A DNA stretch of 22,658 nt from Clostridiales bacterium (GCA_902363045.1 CABIYX010000043.1:1-22658), one strand, 5' to 3'. Counted from the first letter of the stretch, positions 1 through 6,144 are shown. The notes: a model not told the origin generated them from the letters alone. Translations and numbers: made by a program.

Positions 1-98
1 GATACACCTATGTGCCTAAGAATAAGACTTCCTGATATAACAACGATAGCAACGACGACGACAAGTCCCATTCGCAACAAAATTGAGGGATTTTTTTT
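1..98. repeat. Terminal overlap, first copy (circular closure)
   Basis: These 98 bases are identical to the last 98 bases of the window (22561-22658). A minus-strand gene continues in frame through the join, so this is the overlap of a closed circle rather than a biological terminal repeat. Net circle length is 22,560 bp. Confidence 0.95.
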
Positions 99-338
99 TG
101 TATTTGTAACAGGTTGGAGGTCTGTATTTTCCTTTAACTCAACATCATCATCCGTCAAAATAGTAAGTGGCACATTATATAATTTACTCAATAAAATAAG
201 CTTTTCGACGGATGGTACCGTAATTCCTGTTTCCCACTTTGAAACAGATTGACGCGATACATCCAACTGTTCCGCCAGCTCTTGCTGTGACAAGCCGGAC
301 TTTTTTCTATAAGAATGAAGCTTTTCGTTGAGTTTCAT
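1..338 (-). CDS. HTH (XRE-type) regulator with C-terminal membrane segment, 5' part of the junction-spanning gene
   Basis: Start ATG is at 338, preceded by GGAGG. The frame runs down to base 1 and, on the circle, continues at 22560 to a stop at 22458, giving 146 aa. Residues ~1-60 are an XRE/Cro-type helix-turn-helix: LSQQELAEQLDVSRQSVSKW is a textbook DNA-binding helix pair. After a short acidic linker and a KK stretch, a hydrophobic segment (RMGLVVVVAIVVISGSLIL) predicts one transmembrane helix, leaving a ~35-residue acidic tail outside the cell. This would be a membrane-tethered transcription regulator. It lies between the 66-aa gene (ends 425) and a small exported-protein gene (starts 22366), so it may control or sense that protein. 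The family is clear from the motif; the ligand is unknown. Confidence 0.88.
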   Translation of the reverse strand, partial: MKLNEKLHSYRKKSGLSQQELAEQLDVSRQSVSKWETGITVPSVEKLILLSKLYNVPLTILTDDDVELKENTDLQPVTNTKKNPSILLRMGLVVVVAIVVISGSLILRHIGV

Positions 339-424
339 TATAGGGGAACCTCCATTATTTGAAAACCAATTTCCCTTAACATTTCCGCACTTATTGAGTG
401 CATCGTATCTTTTTGGAACAAAAT

Positions 425-625
425 CTATTGCCAATTCCATGGCGACTCAACCAAGTGCACCGTGTCATCGGAATCGGCCCGATAATAATAAAAGTCAGTA
501 CCAAAAGCCCGGAATCGAATATGCCACAGGCCGCAGAACTGGATTTTCTCAATATCCTTCGCTCTAATCCCAATGGTACGCTCCACATCTTCCTTCAGCT
601 CTTCATCAGTATAGCGGCAATTCAT
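425..625 (-). CDS. Small hypothetical protein, 66 aa, last gene of the YefM/YoeB-type operon
   Basis: I chose the ATG at 625 because GGAGGG lies just upstream and the stop of the DUF5348-like gene (627) almost touches it, as in translational coupling. A longer frame to 799 exists but overlaps the upstream gene in another frame. The 66-residue product starts MNCRYTDEELKEDVERTIGI and is acidic, with a helical N-terminus and an aromatic C-terminal half (FYYYRADSDD). There is no signal peptide or membrane segment. I do not recognise the family. By position it is the fourth gene of the antitoxin-toxin-DUF5348 unit. Confidence 0.6.
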   Translation of the reverse strand: MNCRYTDEELKEDVERTIGIRAKDIEKIQFCGLWHIRFRAFGTDFYYYRADSDDTVHLVESPWNWQ

Positions 626-626
626 A

Positions 627-857
627 TCAGCCCTCCGCTCTTTCACGCGCCCACAGGCCAACCGGCGACACACCAGGATACCCCGGCATATACCATCCCT
701 CGTCATTGTACTCAAAGGAGACGGCCCGCCATGTGCCGCCATCGAGCCGATCCGGGAGCAGCACCTCCATACCCTGACCACAGTGAATGTCCCAACCATC
801 CCAAGTCAGGCGATCACGCTCCGGCTCATAGCCGATCTGCAAGACTTTTCGAGACAC
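627..857 (-). CDS. DUF5348-like small protein, 76 aa
   Basis: GTG start at 857 with GGAGGG 7 bases upstream. The order of motifs (LTWDGWDIHCGQGMEVLL near residue 18, GTWRAVSFEYNDEGWYMPG near 40, PVGLWAR at the end) resembles DUF5348, a ~70-residue, tryptophan-rich, probably all-beta family of unknown function that I know from Firmicutes mobile elements. It starts 14 bases after the stop of the YoeB-like toxin, so it is the third gene of that operon. Related proteins occur at 13668-13916 (also directly after a YoeB-like toxin) and 5888-6133. The family call is from memory of its pattern and was not searched. Confidence 0.68.
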   Translation of the reverse strand: MSRKVLQIGYEPERDRLTWDGWDIHCGQGMEVLLPDRLDGGTWRAVSFEYNDEGWYMPGYPGVSPVGLWARERAEG

Positions 858-871
858 GGCTTTCCCTCCAA

Positions 872-1135
872 TCAGTCCTCATAATGCCCACGGCATGACA
901 AAACGATAATACTGTCATTTTCAACGGTATAGACGAGCCGGTTCGTATCATCAATGCGCTTGCTCATACCCTTGATTTTCCGCAGCAGCTCCGCTTTTCC
1001 TATCCCCTGCACAGCTCCATCACGCTGCAGCTCCTGGAGCAGCTTATTGATCCGCTTCAGCGTTTTCTTATCCTCTGACTGCCAGTACAGGTAATCCGCC
1101 CAGGCGTCAGGCGAGAAGGTAATGTTATGTGCCAT
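872..1135 (-). CDS. YoeB-family mRNA interferase toxin (type II TA)
   Basis: 87 aa, the usual YoeB length. The sequence shows the family hallmarks: WADYLYWQSEDKKTLKRINKLL at the N-terminus, GIGKAELL in the middle, then KRIDDTNRLVY and the terminal GHYED, whose His-Tyr matches the catalytic end of E. coli YoeB. YoeB toxins act on the ribosome, cleaving mRNA at translation initiation. The gene overlaps the 3' end of its antitoxin by 11 bases, the normal coupling. Within the operon it is followed by a DUF5348-like gene. A second YoeB-like toxin at 13934-14194 is paired with a different antitoxin class. Its likely role is plasmid stabilisation. Confidence 0.9.
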   Translation of the reverse strand: MAHNITFSPDAWADYLYWQSEDKKTLKRINKLLQELQRDGAVQGIGKAELLRKIKGMSKRIDDTNRLVYTVENDSIIVLSCRGHYED

Positions 1136-1394
1136 CGCCCGCCATCGCCTCCAGCTCCTCCATCGTTTTCACAATCCCAAAGCCGGCGCGCACCTGCTCC
1201 AGACCTCTTTCCAGCTTTCCCAGATAGGCAGCATTCCGCTCTGCCTTCTCCAACTCATTAAAACGTTCTTCGCTGATGATCACCACATTTTTTTCGGCTT
1301 TCCTGGTTACAATTACCGTTTCTCCTTTGTCGGTCACTCTATCGCAGAAATCCTTCAGCCGACCACGAGCAGTCGAAAAGTTAATTGCGATCAT
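1125..1394 (-). CDS. Phd/YefM-family antitoxin
   Basis: The start is the ATG at 1394, with GGAGGTG upstream; an ATG at 1409 would place that ribosome site inside the gene. The product is 89 aa. MIAINFSTARGRLKDFCDRV, VIVTRKAEKNVVIISEERFNELE and a charged C-terminus follow the Phd/YefM plan: an N-terminal DNA-binding dimer and a C-terminal toxin-wrapping tail. It should neutralise the overlapping YoeB-like toxin and repress its own operon through the repeats at 1418-1452. Confidence 0.9.
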   Translation of the reverse strand: MIAINFSTARGRLKDFCDRVTDKGETVIVTRKAEKNVVIISEERFNELEKAERNAAYLGKLERGLEQVRAGFGIVKTMEELEAMAGDGT

Positions 1395-1417
1395 AGTACA
1401 CACCTCCATTCCATATT

Positions 1418-1452
1418 ATGCACCATATCTTGTACTATATATTGTACCATAT
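1418..1452. promoter_or_regulatory. Probable autoregulatory operator of the YefM/YoeB-type operon
   Basis: Three successive 11-12 bp units (plus strand: atgcaccatat, cttgtactatat, attgtaccatat) cover the -10 box and early transcribed region. The TGTAC core resembles the TGTACA core known for YefM operators. Repressor binding here is inferred. Confidence 0.55.
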
Positions 1453-1469
1453 TAAGCCAACTAAAGCAA
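1441..1469 (-). promoter_or_regulatory. Sigma-A type promoter of the YefM/YoeB-type operon
   Basis: On the minus strand: TTGCTT (1464-1469), 17-bp spacer, TACAAT (1441-1446). It reads toward the antitoxin start at 1394. Confidence 0.7.
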
Positions 1470-1495
1470 GTTCAGCTTATTGCTAATCCCACCAC

Positions 1496-1574
1496 TTTTT
1501 TACTTTCTCGGTGAGAAAGTAAAAAAGCACTTTCACACCGCCGCCCCGTTTAGGCGTCAGTATGAAAGTGCTTT
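1496..1574 (-). terminator. Terminator with two hairpins after the exported-protein operon
   Basis: The minus strand first forms AAAAGCACTTTCA with TGAAAGTGCTTTT (arms 1562-1574 and 1523-1535), followed by a T run, then a 14-bp perfect hairpin (arms 1513-1526 and 1496-1509, 3-base loop). It lies 70 bases beyond the stop at 1644 and should end the 2817-1644 transcript before the toxin-antitoxin promoter. Confidence 0.75.
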
Positions 1575-1643
1575 TGCGCGCTCCAGCGAGAGCCGGAATG
1601 TTCGTTCAATCCCTTATAGTACCGTGTTAATTCGTTTTAACCT

Positions 1644-2153
1644 TTAGAACACAAATGACACATTCGAGATGGTAATATCATCGGACGAAACATTGGTCAC
1701 TCCGACAAAATAATAGGCATCCTTATTCGTTGTGTACGAAATAGAGGTTCCACTTGATGTTTTAGTTCCAGATTTCCATGTCGTAGGGTATATTGTCTCC
1801 GCCACAGTATCTTGATAGAAATAATATTGAATTTTTGCGCTTCTATCAAGTTTATACGAAAATGTCAATTTAGTGTCATCGGTAGCATAAAAAGCCTTGG
1901 GACCCGGCTGACGAAAACAGGTATACCACCCATTCCCCAAGGTTAAGGAGTCTGTCCATGTATATTTACCATTTTCGTTCAGAGGAATAATACCCTCTTC
2001 TACAATCTCACCCTTTTCGTTATATGTGGTATAGTACAGCTCATGAGCCGTACCTTCGACCTCATCTGCCTCCGTCGCAAATGCAGTGGCAGTGCACGAC
2101 AACGCCATTACCATTACCATCATCATTGCAACCAGTCTCTTAAAATAGCGCAT
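1644..2153 (-). CDS. Small exported protein, 169 aa, unknown family
   Basis: ATG at 2153 with AAGGAGG upstream. Residues 1-26 are a clear Sec signal peptide (basic MRYFKR, a Met/Val/Ala-rich core, cleavage after ATAFA). The mature ~143 residues are rich in Thr, Ser, Tyr and Lys, suggesting an all-beta exported domain. The C-terminus (DAYYFVGVTNVSSDDITISN) resembles the ends of the products at 2173-2817 and 21806-22366. It is the second gene of an operon, 19 bases after the 214-aa exported protein. Function is unknown; extracellular signalling, surface binding or a secreted peptide product are all open. Confidence 0.8.
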   Translation of the reverse strand: MRYFKRLVAMMMVMVMALSCTATAFATEADEVEGTAHELYYTTYNEKGEIVEEGIIPLNENGKYTWTDSLTLGNGWYTCFRQPGPKAFYATDDTKLTFSYKLDRSAKIQYYFYQDTVAETIYPTTWKSGTKTSSGTSISYTTNKDAYYFVGVTNVSSDDITISNVSFVF

Positions 2154-2172
2154 AATTTTTCCTCCTTACTTT

Positions 2173-2817
2173 TCAATTACATATATTGCCACTTTTTAAC
2201 GACAAGGGATCAGACGAGGCGTTTATTACATAAACAAAATACTCACCTGATTTGTCAATTTTATGTCTATATTCTCCGTCCTCAACTAAATACTTTTCTC
2301 CTGGATACATAACGCCATCCAGTATATACCCTATCACCAAAGTTTGCGCTCCAACCTCAGACGGGAATTTTTCAAATTGGTATATTAACTCGTCCCCATC
2401 ATTACAAACCCATCCCGTACCACCAGCCTGGCTAAAAATTGCAGCACTCCCATTCGGTACAATCACCTCTGGTGTTACACTGTCGGTGGTTTCAAAATTT
2501 ATTATGTTGATTGGTTCTACTACTTCATCGGCAAATGACTTCACTATCTCATTTGATTTCGTATCTTCTACTATGCCTGGTGTTCCTTTCATACCTTTCG
2601 TTGCTGTAAGCGGGGTAGTGTCTTCCACCTCTTTCCCTACAAGCATACTATTTTCTTCATCAATAATCGCAGCTTGATCAAGTACATTATCTTCGCTACC
2701 ATGGAAATCTGAACGATCCATAGCTTGCTGTCCGGCAACTGCCATACCGCATAAACTCATTACAGCAAACAGACTTATCACGATGACAGCAGCCATGCGT
2801 TTCTTTTTTTTTGCCAT
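2173..2817 (-). CDS. Exported protein, 214 aa, unknown family
   Basis: The start is the ATG at 2817 because GAGGTG sits 6-7 bases upstream; the GTG at 2826 lies inside that ribosome site. Residues 1-28 form a signal peptide with five consecutive positive residues (MAKKKKR) and a core ending AVAG. About 100 low-complexity acidic residues (possible propeptide or linker) precede a compact beta-looking C-terminal domain ending GEYFVYVINASSDPLSLKSG, close in pattern to its operon neighbour and to the product at 21806-22366. A strong promoter lies at 2915-2943. No lipobox or sortase motif is visible. I do not recognise the family. Confidence 0.8.
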   Translation of the reverse strand: MAKKKKRMAAVIVISLFAVMSLCGMAVAGQQAMDRSDFHGSEDNVLDQAAIIDEENSMLVGKEVEDTTPLTATKGMKGTPGIVEDTKSNEIVKSFADEVVEPINIINFETTDSVTPEVIVPNGSAAIFSQAGGTGWVCNDGDELIYQFEKFPSEVGAQTLVIGYILDGVMYPGEKYLVEDGEYRHKIDKSGEYFVYVINASSDPLSLKSGNICN

Positions 2818-2914
2818 AATAATCACCTCTTTATTTTACAACAAAACAGTTATGATGTTCTGGTCTGGCAAAATGCTGTTAGCCGCGGAAAAAATCGCAC
2901 ATATCTTTGTTAAT

Positions 2915-2943
2915 ATTATACCACTATACCATTGCAAAATCAA
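2915..2943 (-). promoter_or_regulatory. Sigma-A promoter of the two-gene exported-protein operon
   Basis: Minus strand: TTGATT (2938-2943), 17-bp spacer, TATAAT (2915-2920), about 100 bases upstream of the ATG at 2817. The long leader has no obvious hairpin. Confidence 0.75.
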
Positions 2944-2975
2944 TTTAATTTACTTCAAGCTGCCCCTGCAGCGCG

Positions 2976-3071
2976 TCAATGGTAACCTACTGCCACCATA
3001 GCACAAATTTTTTCTGCCTGCATTTTCAGCTCTGCATCAATCTCCAGTGTTACTTCGACCAGCCCGCCCAT
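2976..3071 (-). pseudogene. Truncated RelB/DinJ-type antitoxin remnant, 31 codons
   Basis: ATG at 3071 is preceded by AGGAGAG. The 31-residue frame (MGGLVEVTLEIDAELKMQAE then KICAMVAVGYH and stop) looks like only the N-terminal strand-helix part of a RelB/DinJ antitoxin. The rest of the dimerisation region and the toxin-binding tail are absent. It follows the YafQ-like toxin by 11 bases, so it is probably co-transcribed. I read it as the remains of an additional antitoxin gene. A short functional peptide able to interfere with RelB-type dimers cannot be excluded. Confidence 0.55.
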
Positions 3072-3082
3072 CTAACACTCTC

Positions 3083-3361
3083 CTAAAATAAATCGCTATG
3101 TGAACCTGTACGAATTAGCTTCAAAATAAGCATACCTTGAACGACCTTATAGACCAGCAACCAGTCGGGCTGTATATGACACTCCCTCATGTCTTTATAG
3201 TTCCTCGAATTGGTAAGGGCGTGATCCCGATACTTCTCTGGCAGCGGCGTTTCACTGCATAAAAGGGAAATTACCTCTTCCAGCTTTTTAGGATCACACC
3301 CCCTTTTGACCGCCAACTTGTAATCTTTCTTGAACTGCCCCGAAAATTCTGGTTTAAGCAT
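3083..3361 (-). CDS. YafQ/RelE-family mRNA interferase toxin
   Basis: 92 aa, the usual YafQ length. It keeps the family's diagnostic residues: YRDHAL in the middle, ECHIQPDWLLVY (His, Asp and Trp of the active site) and the terminal RTGSHSDLF with its catalytic His. YafQ toxins cut mRNA on the ribosome. The start overlaps the antitoxin's last codons by 8 bases, so translation is coupled. A truncated antitoxin frame follows. Expected role: addiction module of replicon L. Confidence 0.92.
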   Translation of the reverse strand: MLKPEFSGQFKKDYKLAVKRGCDPKKLEEVISLLCSETPLPEKYRDHALTNSRNYKDMRECHIQPDWLLVYKVVQGMLILKLIRTGSHSDLF

Positions 3362-3623
3362 TCAGGGCCTCCATCAGATCTGCCACGCTATCAAACGGGC
3401 CATACATATCCTCGTCTTTTTCTGCCGCAGCCATCGCAGCATAGGTAACCTCATTCGGCTCATCCAGTCGGACATCAAACGGCAAGCCATGATACCGAAG
3501 TGCCTGCCTATAAAAAATGCCCGTTGCCGTACTTAAATCCATTCCGAGAGCCTTAAAAAGAGCTGCCGCCTGTCTCTTCAGATCCGGCTCAATCCGAAGT
3601 GTCGTATTCTCCTTGCTCGCCAT
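3354..3623 (-). CDS. RelB/DinJ-family antitoxin
   Basis: I chose ATG 3623 (AGGAG 8 bases upstream) over a longer in-frame extension lacking a ribosome site. The 89-aa product starts MASKENTTLRIEPDLKRQAA, the ribbon-helix-helix of RelB/DinJ, continues LGMDLSTATGIFYRQALRYH, and ends in an acidic toxin-binding tail (DMYGPFDSVADLMEALNA). It pairs with the overlapping YafQ-like toxin and probably represses the promoter at 3661-3689. Confidence 0.92.
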   Translation of the reverse strand: MASKENTTLRIEPDLKRQAAALFKALGMDLSTATGIFYRQALRYHGLPFDVRLDEPNEVTYAAMAAAEKDEDMYGPFDSVADLMEALNA

Positions 3624-3660
3624 AATATCGCTCCTCTCGTAACTACTATTTTCTACTACT

Positions 3661-3689
3661 ATTATACTCAATATACATTTGCGTTGCAA
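3661..3689 (-). promoter_or_regulatory. Sigma-A promoter of the DinJ/YafQ-type operon
   Basis: Minus strand: TTGCAA (3684-3689), 17-bp spacer, TATAAT (3661-3666). Downstream TAGTAG repeats (plus strand 3641-3660) are a likely antitoxin operator. Confidence 0.75.
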
Positions 3690-3765
3690 GTGAGTGTTGT
3701 TAATTTCTTAATGTGTAGCCATTTATAAATTACTCACCGCCTAAGAAAAAGAAGGTCACACAGCT

Positions 3766-5154
3766 TTAGAGAGACTCCCACCACTTGCGTATCGTTTTGG
3801 GATCAAGTCCCGTGTCCCGGTGGCAGTCGGCCTTGCGGCCCTCCGGGTGCTGCTGGCGCCACTCTGCAACTTGTAAACGTGCTGATGGCCGACCACCACC
3901 AGAAACGACGTCACCCAGCTTTTCCTTAACCTCTCGCACACCACGTGCAAACTGCAAATGCTCTCTTTGCTTACGCCAATTCCGCTTATTGATGGGCATA
4001 GACAGGCCAGAGAGCTTCGCAATGTCGTCCCTGGGAAATGTCACATAGTTCTCATTGAACATCTCCAGGGCACATACCACATCGTCTTTTGTAAAACGGT
4101 TAATATCCTCCACACTCATATCATCATAGGGTTTCAGCAGAGAAAAGGCATCCTCCCGCAGCTCATCTTCATCTATCCCACACTTCTTTGCATAAATCGC
4201 CAGTGTCATAATGCCATAGAACCGATGGCCCACCCGGATCTCATCCCCGATCCGGCGCAACCACCAGTCATAAAGGTCACGCTTGACCGTCCAGCGGCCC
4301 CGCCGCTCTTTCTTGACAATCCGCCGCTCATACCAATCCGGGTACTTCTCCTTCGCCTCGGCCAGCGAGAGCCGACTTTTCCGCATGAGTCCCAGGAGCT
4401 TTTGCTGCTCCCCGTTGCTATCCGGGATAAACTCCAGCAGTTTTTCCAGCGTCACCTTCCCGCCGAGCCGGTAGGCCGTTACAGGATATTCCCGACCAAG
4501 TTTGGAGCCAGAGCCAACCACCCGGAATCCCTGCAATATGCCCTGCATCTGCGGCTCCTTGATGGTGGAGGTGTACCTATTCCAGATCTGCCGGGTGAGA
4601 GAATATTTCAACTCCTTCAAGCACTTCTGATTGTGCGGGTACATAGGAATCGGCTCCTCCAGGACATAATACAGGTGAAGCCCCGTCCCACTGTTTACGA
4701 CAAAGGTTGCCTGGGGAAGAATATCCTTGTTCATCTGGTGCAGCGTGTCCCGGAGCTGGGGCATCCCCACTCCATCCAGGTCAAAGACCAGGGCATAGAG
4801 ATACCTGGCATTCTTACCGCATCGCCGCCGGCCAAAATAAGACAGGGGGGACATAATAGTGAAGTCCGTATCGTAGACTTCCGACAGCTCCGACAGCTCA
4901 TCGGTGATGGTGTAGCGTTTGGCCTTACCTTCCTCCTGGATCTCCAGGGCAATCCCTGCGGCCTTCGGCACCGTCACCGCAATCCCGTTTCCTTTTGCAT
5001 CCTCAAAATGACCCTTTCTCTCAAAACTACCTACCGGGAAGATCTCCCGATAGAACTCAAAGGGCGTGACCGGCTCCAGAAATTTCTCCAAATGCTCATT
5101 TTTTTCTTGATACAACGCCCGCAGCTGCTCCATATTATCCTGTTCATCCCTCAC
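3766..5154 (-). CDS. Plasmid replication protein with primase-polymerase (AEP-like) core, replicon L
   Basis: 462 aa. The core has YLYALVFDLDGVG (Asp125, Asp127: the metal-binding DxD of archaeo-eukaryotic-primase folds), then NSGTGLHLYYVL (His160: the second AEP motif) and GFRVVGSGSK near residue 210. The C-terminus (~418-460) has a helix-turn-helix-like stretch, GRKADCHRDTGLDPKTIRKW, probably for origin binding. Start is GTG 5154, whose GTGA overlaps the stop of the upstream 94-aa gene; this start aligns with the rep protein of replicon R. The two proteins are very similar by eye through the core and differ most around residues 390-430. Presumed role: initiation or priming at the repeats upstream. 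The exact rep family was not searched. Confidence 0.8.
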   Translation of the reverse strand: MRDEQDNMEQLRALYQEKNEHLEKFLEPVTPFEFYREIFPVGSFERKGHFEDAKGNGIAVTVPKAAGIALEIQEEGKAKRYTITDELSELSEVYDTDFTIMSPLSYFGRRRCGKNARYLYALVFDLDGVGMPQLRDTLHQMNKDILPQATFVVNSGTGLHLYYVLEEPIPMYPHNQKCLKELKYSLTRQIWNRYTSTIKEPQMQGILQGFRVVGSGSKLGREYPVTAYRLGGKVTLEKLLEFIPDSNGEQQKLLGLMRKSRLSLAEAKEKYPDWYERRIVKKERRGRWTVKRDLYDWWLRRIGDEIRVGHRFYGIMTLAIYAKKCGIDEDELREDAFSLLKPYDDMSVEDINRFTKDDVVCALEMFNENYVTFPRDDIAKLSGLSMPINKRNWRKQREHLQFARGVREVKEKLGDVVSGGGRPSARLQVAEWRQQHPEGRKADCHRDTGLDPKTIRKWWESL

Positions 5155-5435
5155 TCTGTACCACCACGCTCTCTCTTCAACCGCCTTTTCTCCTGAATTA
5201 TCAGCTGCAAATACCTCTGACCATAGCCCTTCTGATCCGCTAAAAAATCTGCCTTTTCTTCTTCTGTCATTTCTCGGATATTATTTTCATGATAATAAAC
5301 CGTTACCGGTCCATCGGTCTGTGTCTCCCATATGTAACACGGCTGTAACGGATCTATGGGTATCCTCCCCAAAAGCGCCCATTGCCGGACAGTCTTACTT
5401 TCTTCTGGTTTTCCTTTCCGTCTCCTAATAAACAA
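5151..5435 (-). CDS. Small hypothetical protein between the rep leader and rep (replicon L only), 94 aa
   Basis: I place the start at TTG 5435: GGAGGTG lies 6 bases upstream and the same leader/ribosome-site sequence directly precedes rep in replicon R. The frame is open to 5561 but that extension runs through conserved non-coding leader. The product is very basic at the N-terminus (FIRRRKGK) and C-terminus (EKRRLKRERGG), with VTVYYHENNIREMTEEEKAD in the middle. No family is recognised. Its TGA overlaps the GTG of rep, so rep translation is probably coupled to it. It has no counterpart in replicon R. Confidence 0.6.
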   Translation of the reverse strand: MFIRRRKGKPEESKTVRQWALLGRIPIDPLQPCYIWETQTDGPVTVYYHENNIREMTEEEKADFLADQKGYGQRYLQLIIQEKRRLKRERGGTE

Positions 5436-5723
5436 AGCAAGCACCTCCAAAAGAAAAAGTAACAAAAAGAAAATCCGCTGCAACGGAGAAGACCTGCGGG
5501 CGGGAGGGGGGAAAGGAGGAGCCAAAGAGCGGCCCCTCCGGGGCCTTAAAGAGAAAGTCACCTCCCCCTTTCCCCCCTGGCTCCGGCTGTGGAAATGATG
5601 GAAAACCCTACGGGTTTACCACATTTCCACAGCCTCCGCCCACCCCCTATTCCCCCTCCGACTTTCTCCCTGTCCGAGAGAAAAAACAAGACCATTTCCA
5701 GGCCCCAAAAGGGCCTTCTATGA

Positions 5724-5751
5724 GGCATATATTATCAATAGAGTTTTTCCC
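5724..5751. repeat. Iteron-like direct repeat, first copy (replicon L)
   Basis: 28-bp unit with core GGCATATATTATCAATA, then gagtttttccc. It is identical to the unit at 5797-5824, 73 bp apart start to start. The same core occurs twice upstream of the other rep gene. Confidence 0.7.
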
Positions 5752-5796
5752 CATCTCTCGACAGGTTAAATTTACACTCACATAGCCTCCTTACTC

Positions 5797-5824
5797 GGCA
5801 TATATTATCAATAGAGTTTTTCCC
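5797..5824. repeat. Iteron-like direct repeat, second copy (replicon L)
   Basis: Identical 28-bp unit, beginning about 15 bases downstream of the rep promoter -10 box on the minus strand. A protein bound here could both start replication and repress rep. Confidence 0.7.
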
Positions 5825-5838
5825 TATTTTTAATTGTC

Positions 5839-5867
5839 ATTATAGCCTGTCCTGGGCATTCTTTCAA
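5839..5867 (-). promoter_or_regulatory. Rep promoter of replicon L, inside an inverted repeat
   Basis: Minus strand TTGAAA (5862-5867), 17-bp spacer, TATAAT (5839-5844): near consensus. It is framed by a 10-bp perfect inverted repeat (5843-5852 and 5875-5884), so the -35 box lies in the loop and one arm touches the -10. The same layout with a different stem sequence occurs at 16515-16561. Confidence 0.75.
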
Positions 5868-5887
5868 GGTCCCTGGACAGGCTAATT

Positions 5888-6133
5888 TCAGACATTATCT
5901 TTCCTTACTCCGATAGGGGCCGCATTGGTACGCCGCAGCACCCATCCGCTCTCCAGGTCCCGCCAGCTCCATCCACCGTCAGGATCTCGCTCCAGCACGA
6001 CCTCAATCCAGTGACCAGCCACCTGGATCTCCAGCTGCTCCCCTTCCTTCAGCTCCCCGGCGTCCAGGCCAGTCCATACCACGGCCAGATTATGTGTTAC
6101 CGCATCCTCCGCGCACAGTCCCAGTTTCATCAT
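5888..6133 (-). CDS. DUF5348-like small protein, 81 aa
   Basis: ATG 6133 (or 6130) follows AAGGAGG, and the gene starts 11 bases after the coiled-coil gene, in the same operon. The middle (LKEGEQLEIQVAGHWIEVVL then ERDPDGGWSWRDLESGWVLR) has the Trp-rich beta pattern of DUF5348, but the end (NAAPIGVRKDNV) is less typical, so the family call is weaker than for 627-857 and 13668-13916. It is the last gene before the rep promoter, whose inverted repeat begins just past its stop. Replicon R lacks it here but has a DUF5348-like gene in its toxin operon. Confidence 0.62.
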   Translation of the reverse strand: MMKLGLCAEDAVTHNLAVVWTGLDAGELKEGEQLEIQVAGHWIEVVLERDPDGGWSWRDLESGWVLRRTNAAPIGVRKDNV

Positions 6134-6144
6134 CTCTACCTCCT

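Larger units (their letters stand above)
5436..5887 (-). other. Candidate origin and rep leader of replicon L
   Basis: This ~450-bp gene-free stretch is strongly conserved at 16100-16587. From the promoter toward rep it holds two iteron-like repeats, a near-perfect hairpin (arms 5585-5608 and 5612-5634), and a 16-bp stem (5506-5521 with 5562-5577) enclosing a GGCCCC/GGGGCC hairpin, ending at the GGAGGTG ribosome site. Location next to rep, paired repeats and hairpins suggest the origin, the rep control leader, or both. No experimental or search support is available here. Confidence 0.5.

Noticed and set aside
1..98. Direct terminal repeat suggesting a linear phage-like genome
   Set aside because: The repeat is short, no phage structural genes are present, and a gene reads in frame through the join, as in an assembler overlap of a circle.
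3958..5196. Long plus-strand frames opposite both rep genes (412 and 480 codons, the second at 14624-16066)
   Set aside because: They mirror the codon bias of GC-rich rep on the other strand; there are no ribosome sites and no recognisable domains, whereas the minus frames have AEP and HTH motifs.
5151..5561. 136-aa version of the gene preceding rep L
   Set aside because: The N-terminal 42 codons fall in leader sequence conserved as non-coding in the other replicon, including the ribosome site itself; the 94-aa start at 5435 is preferred.
5585..5634. Double-strand rolling-circle origin at the leader hairpin
   Set aside because: There is no rolling-circle Rep protein on the plasmid; the rep proteins look AEP-like, so a nick site is not expected.
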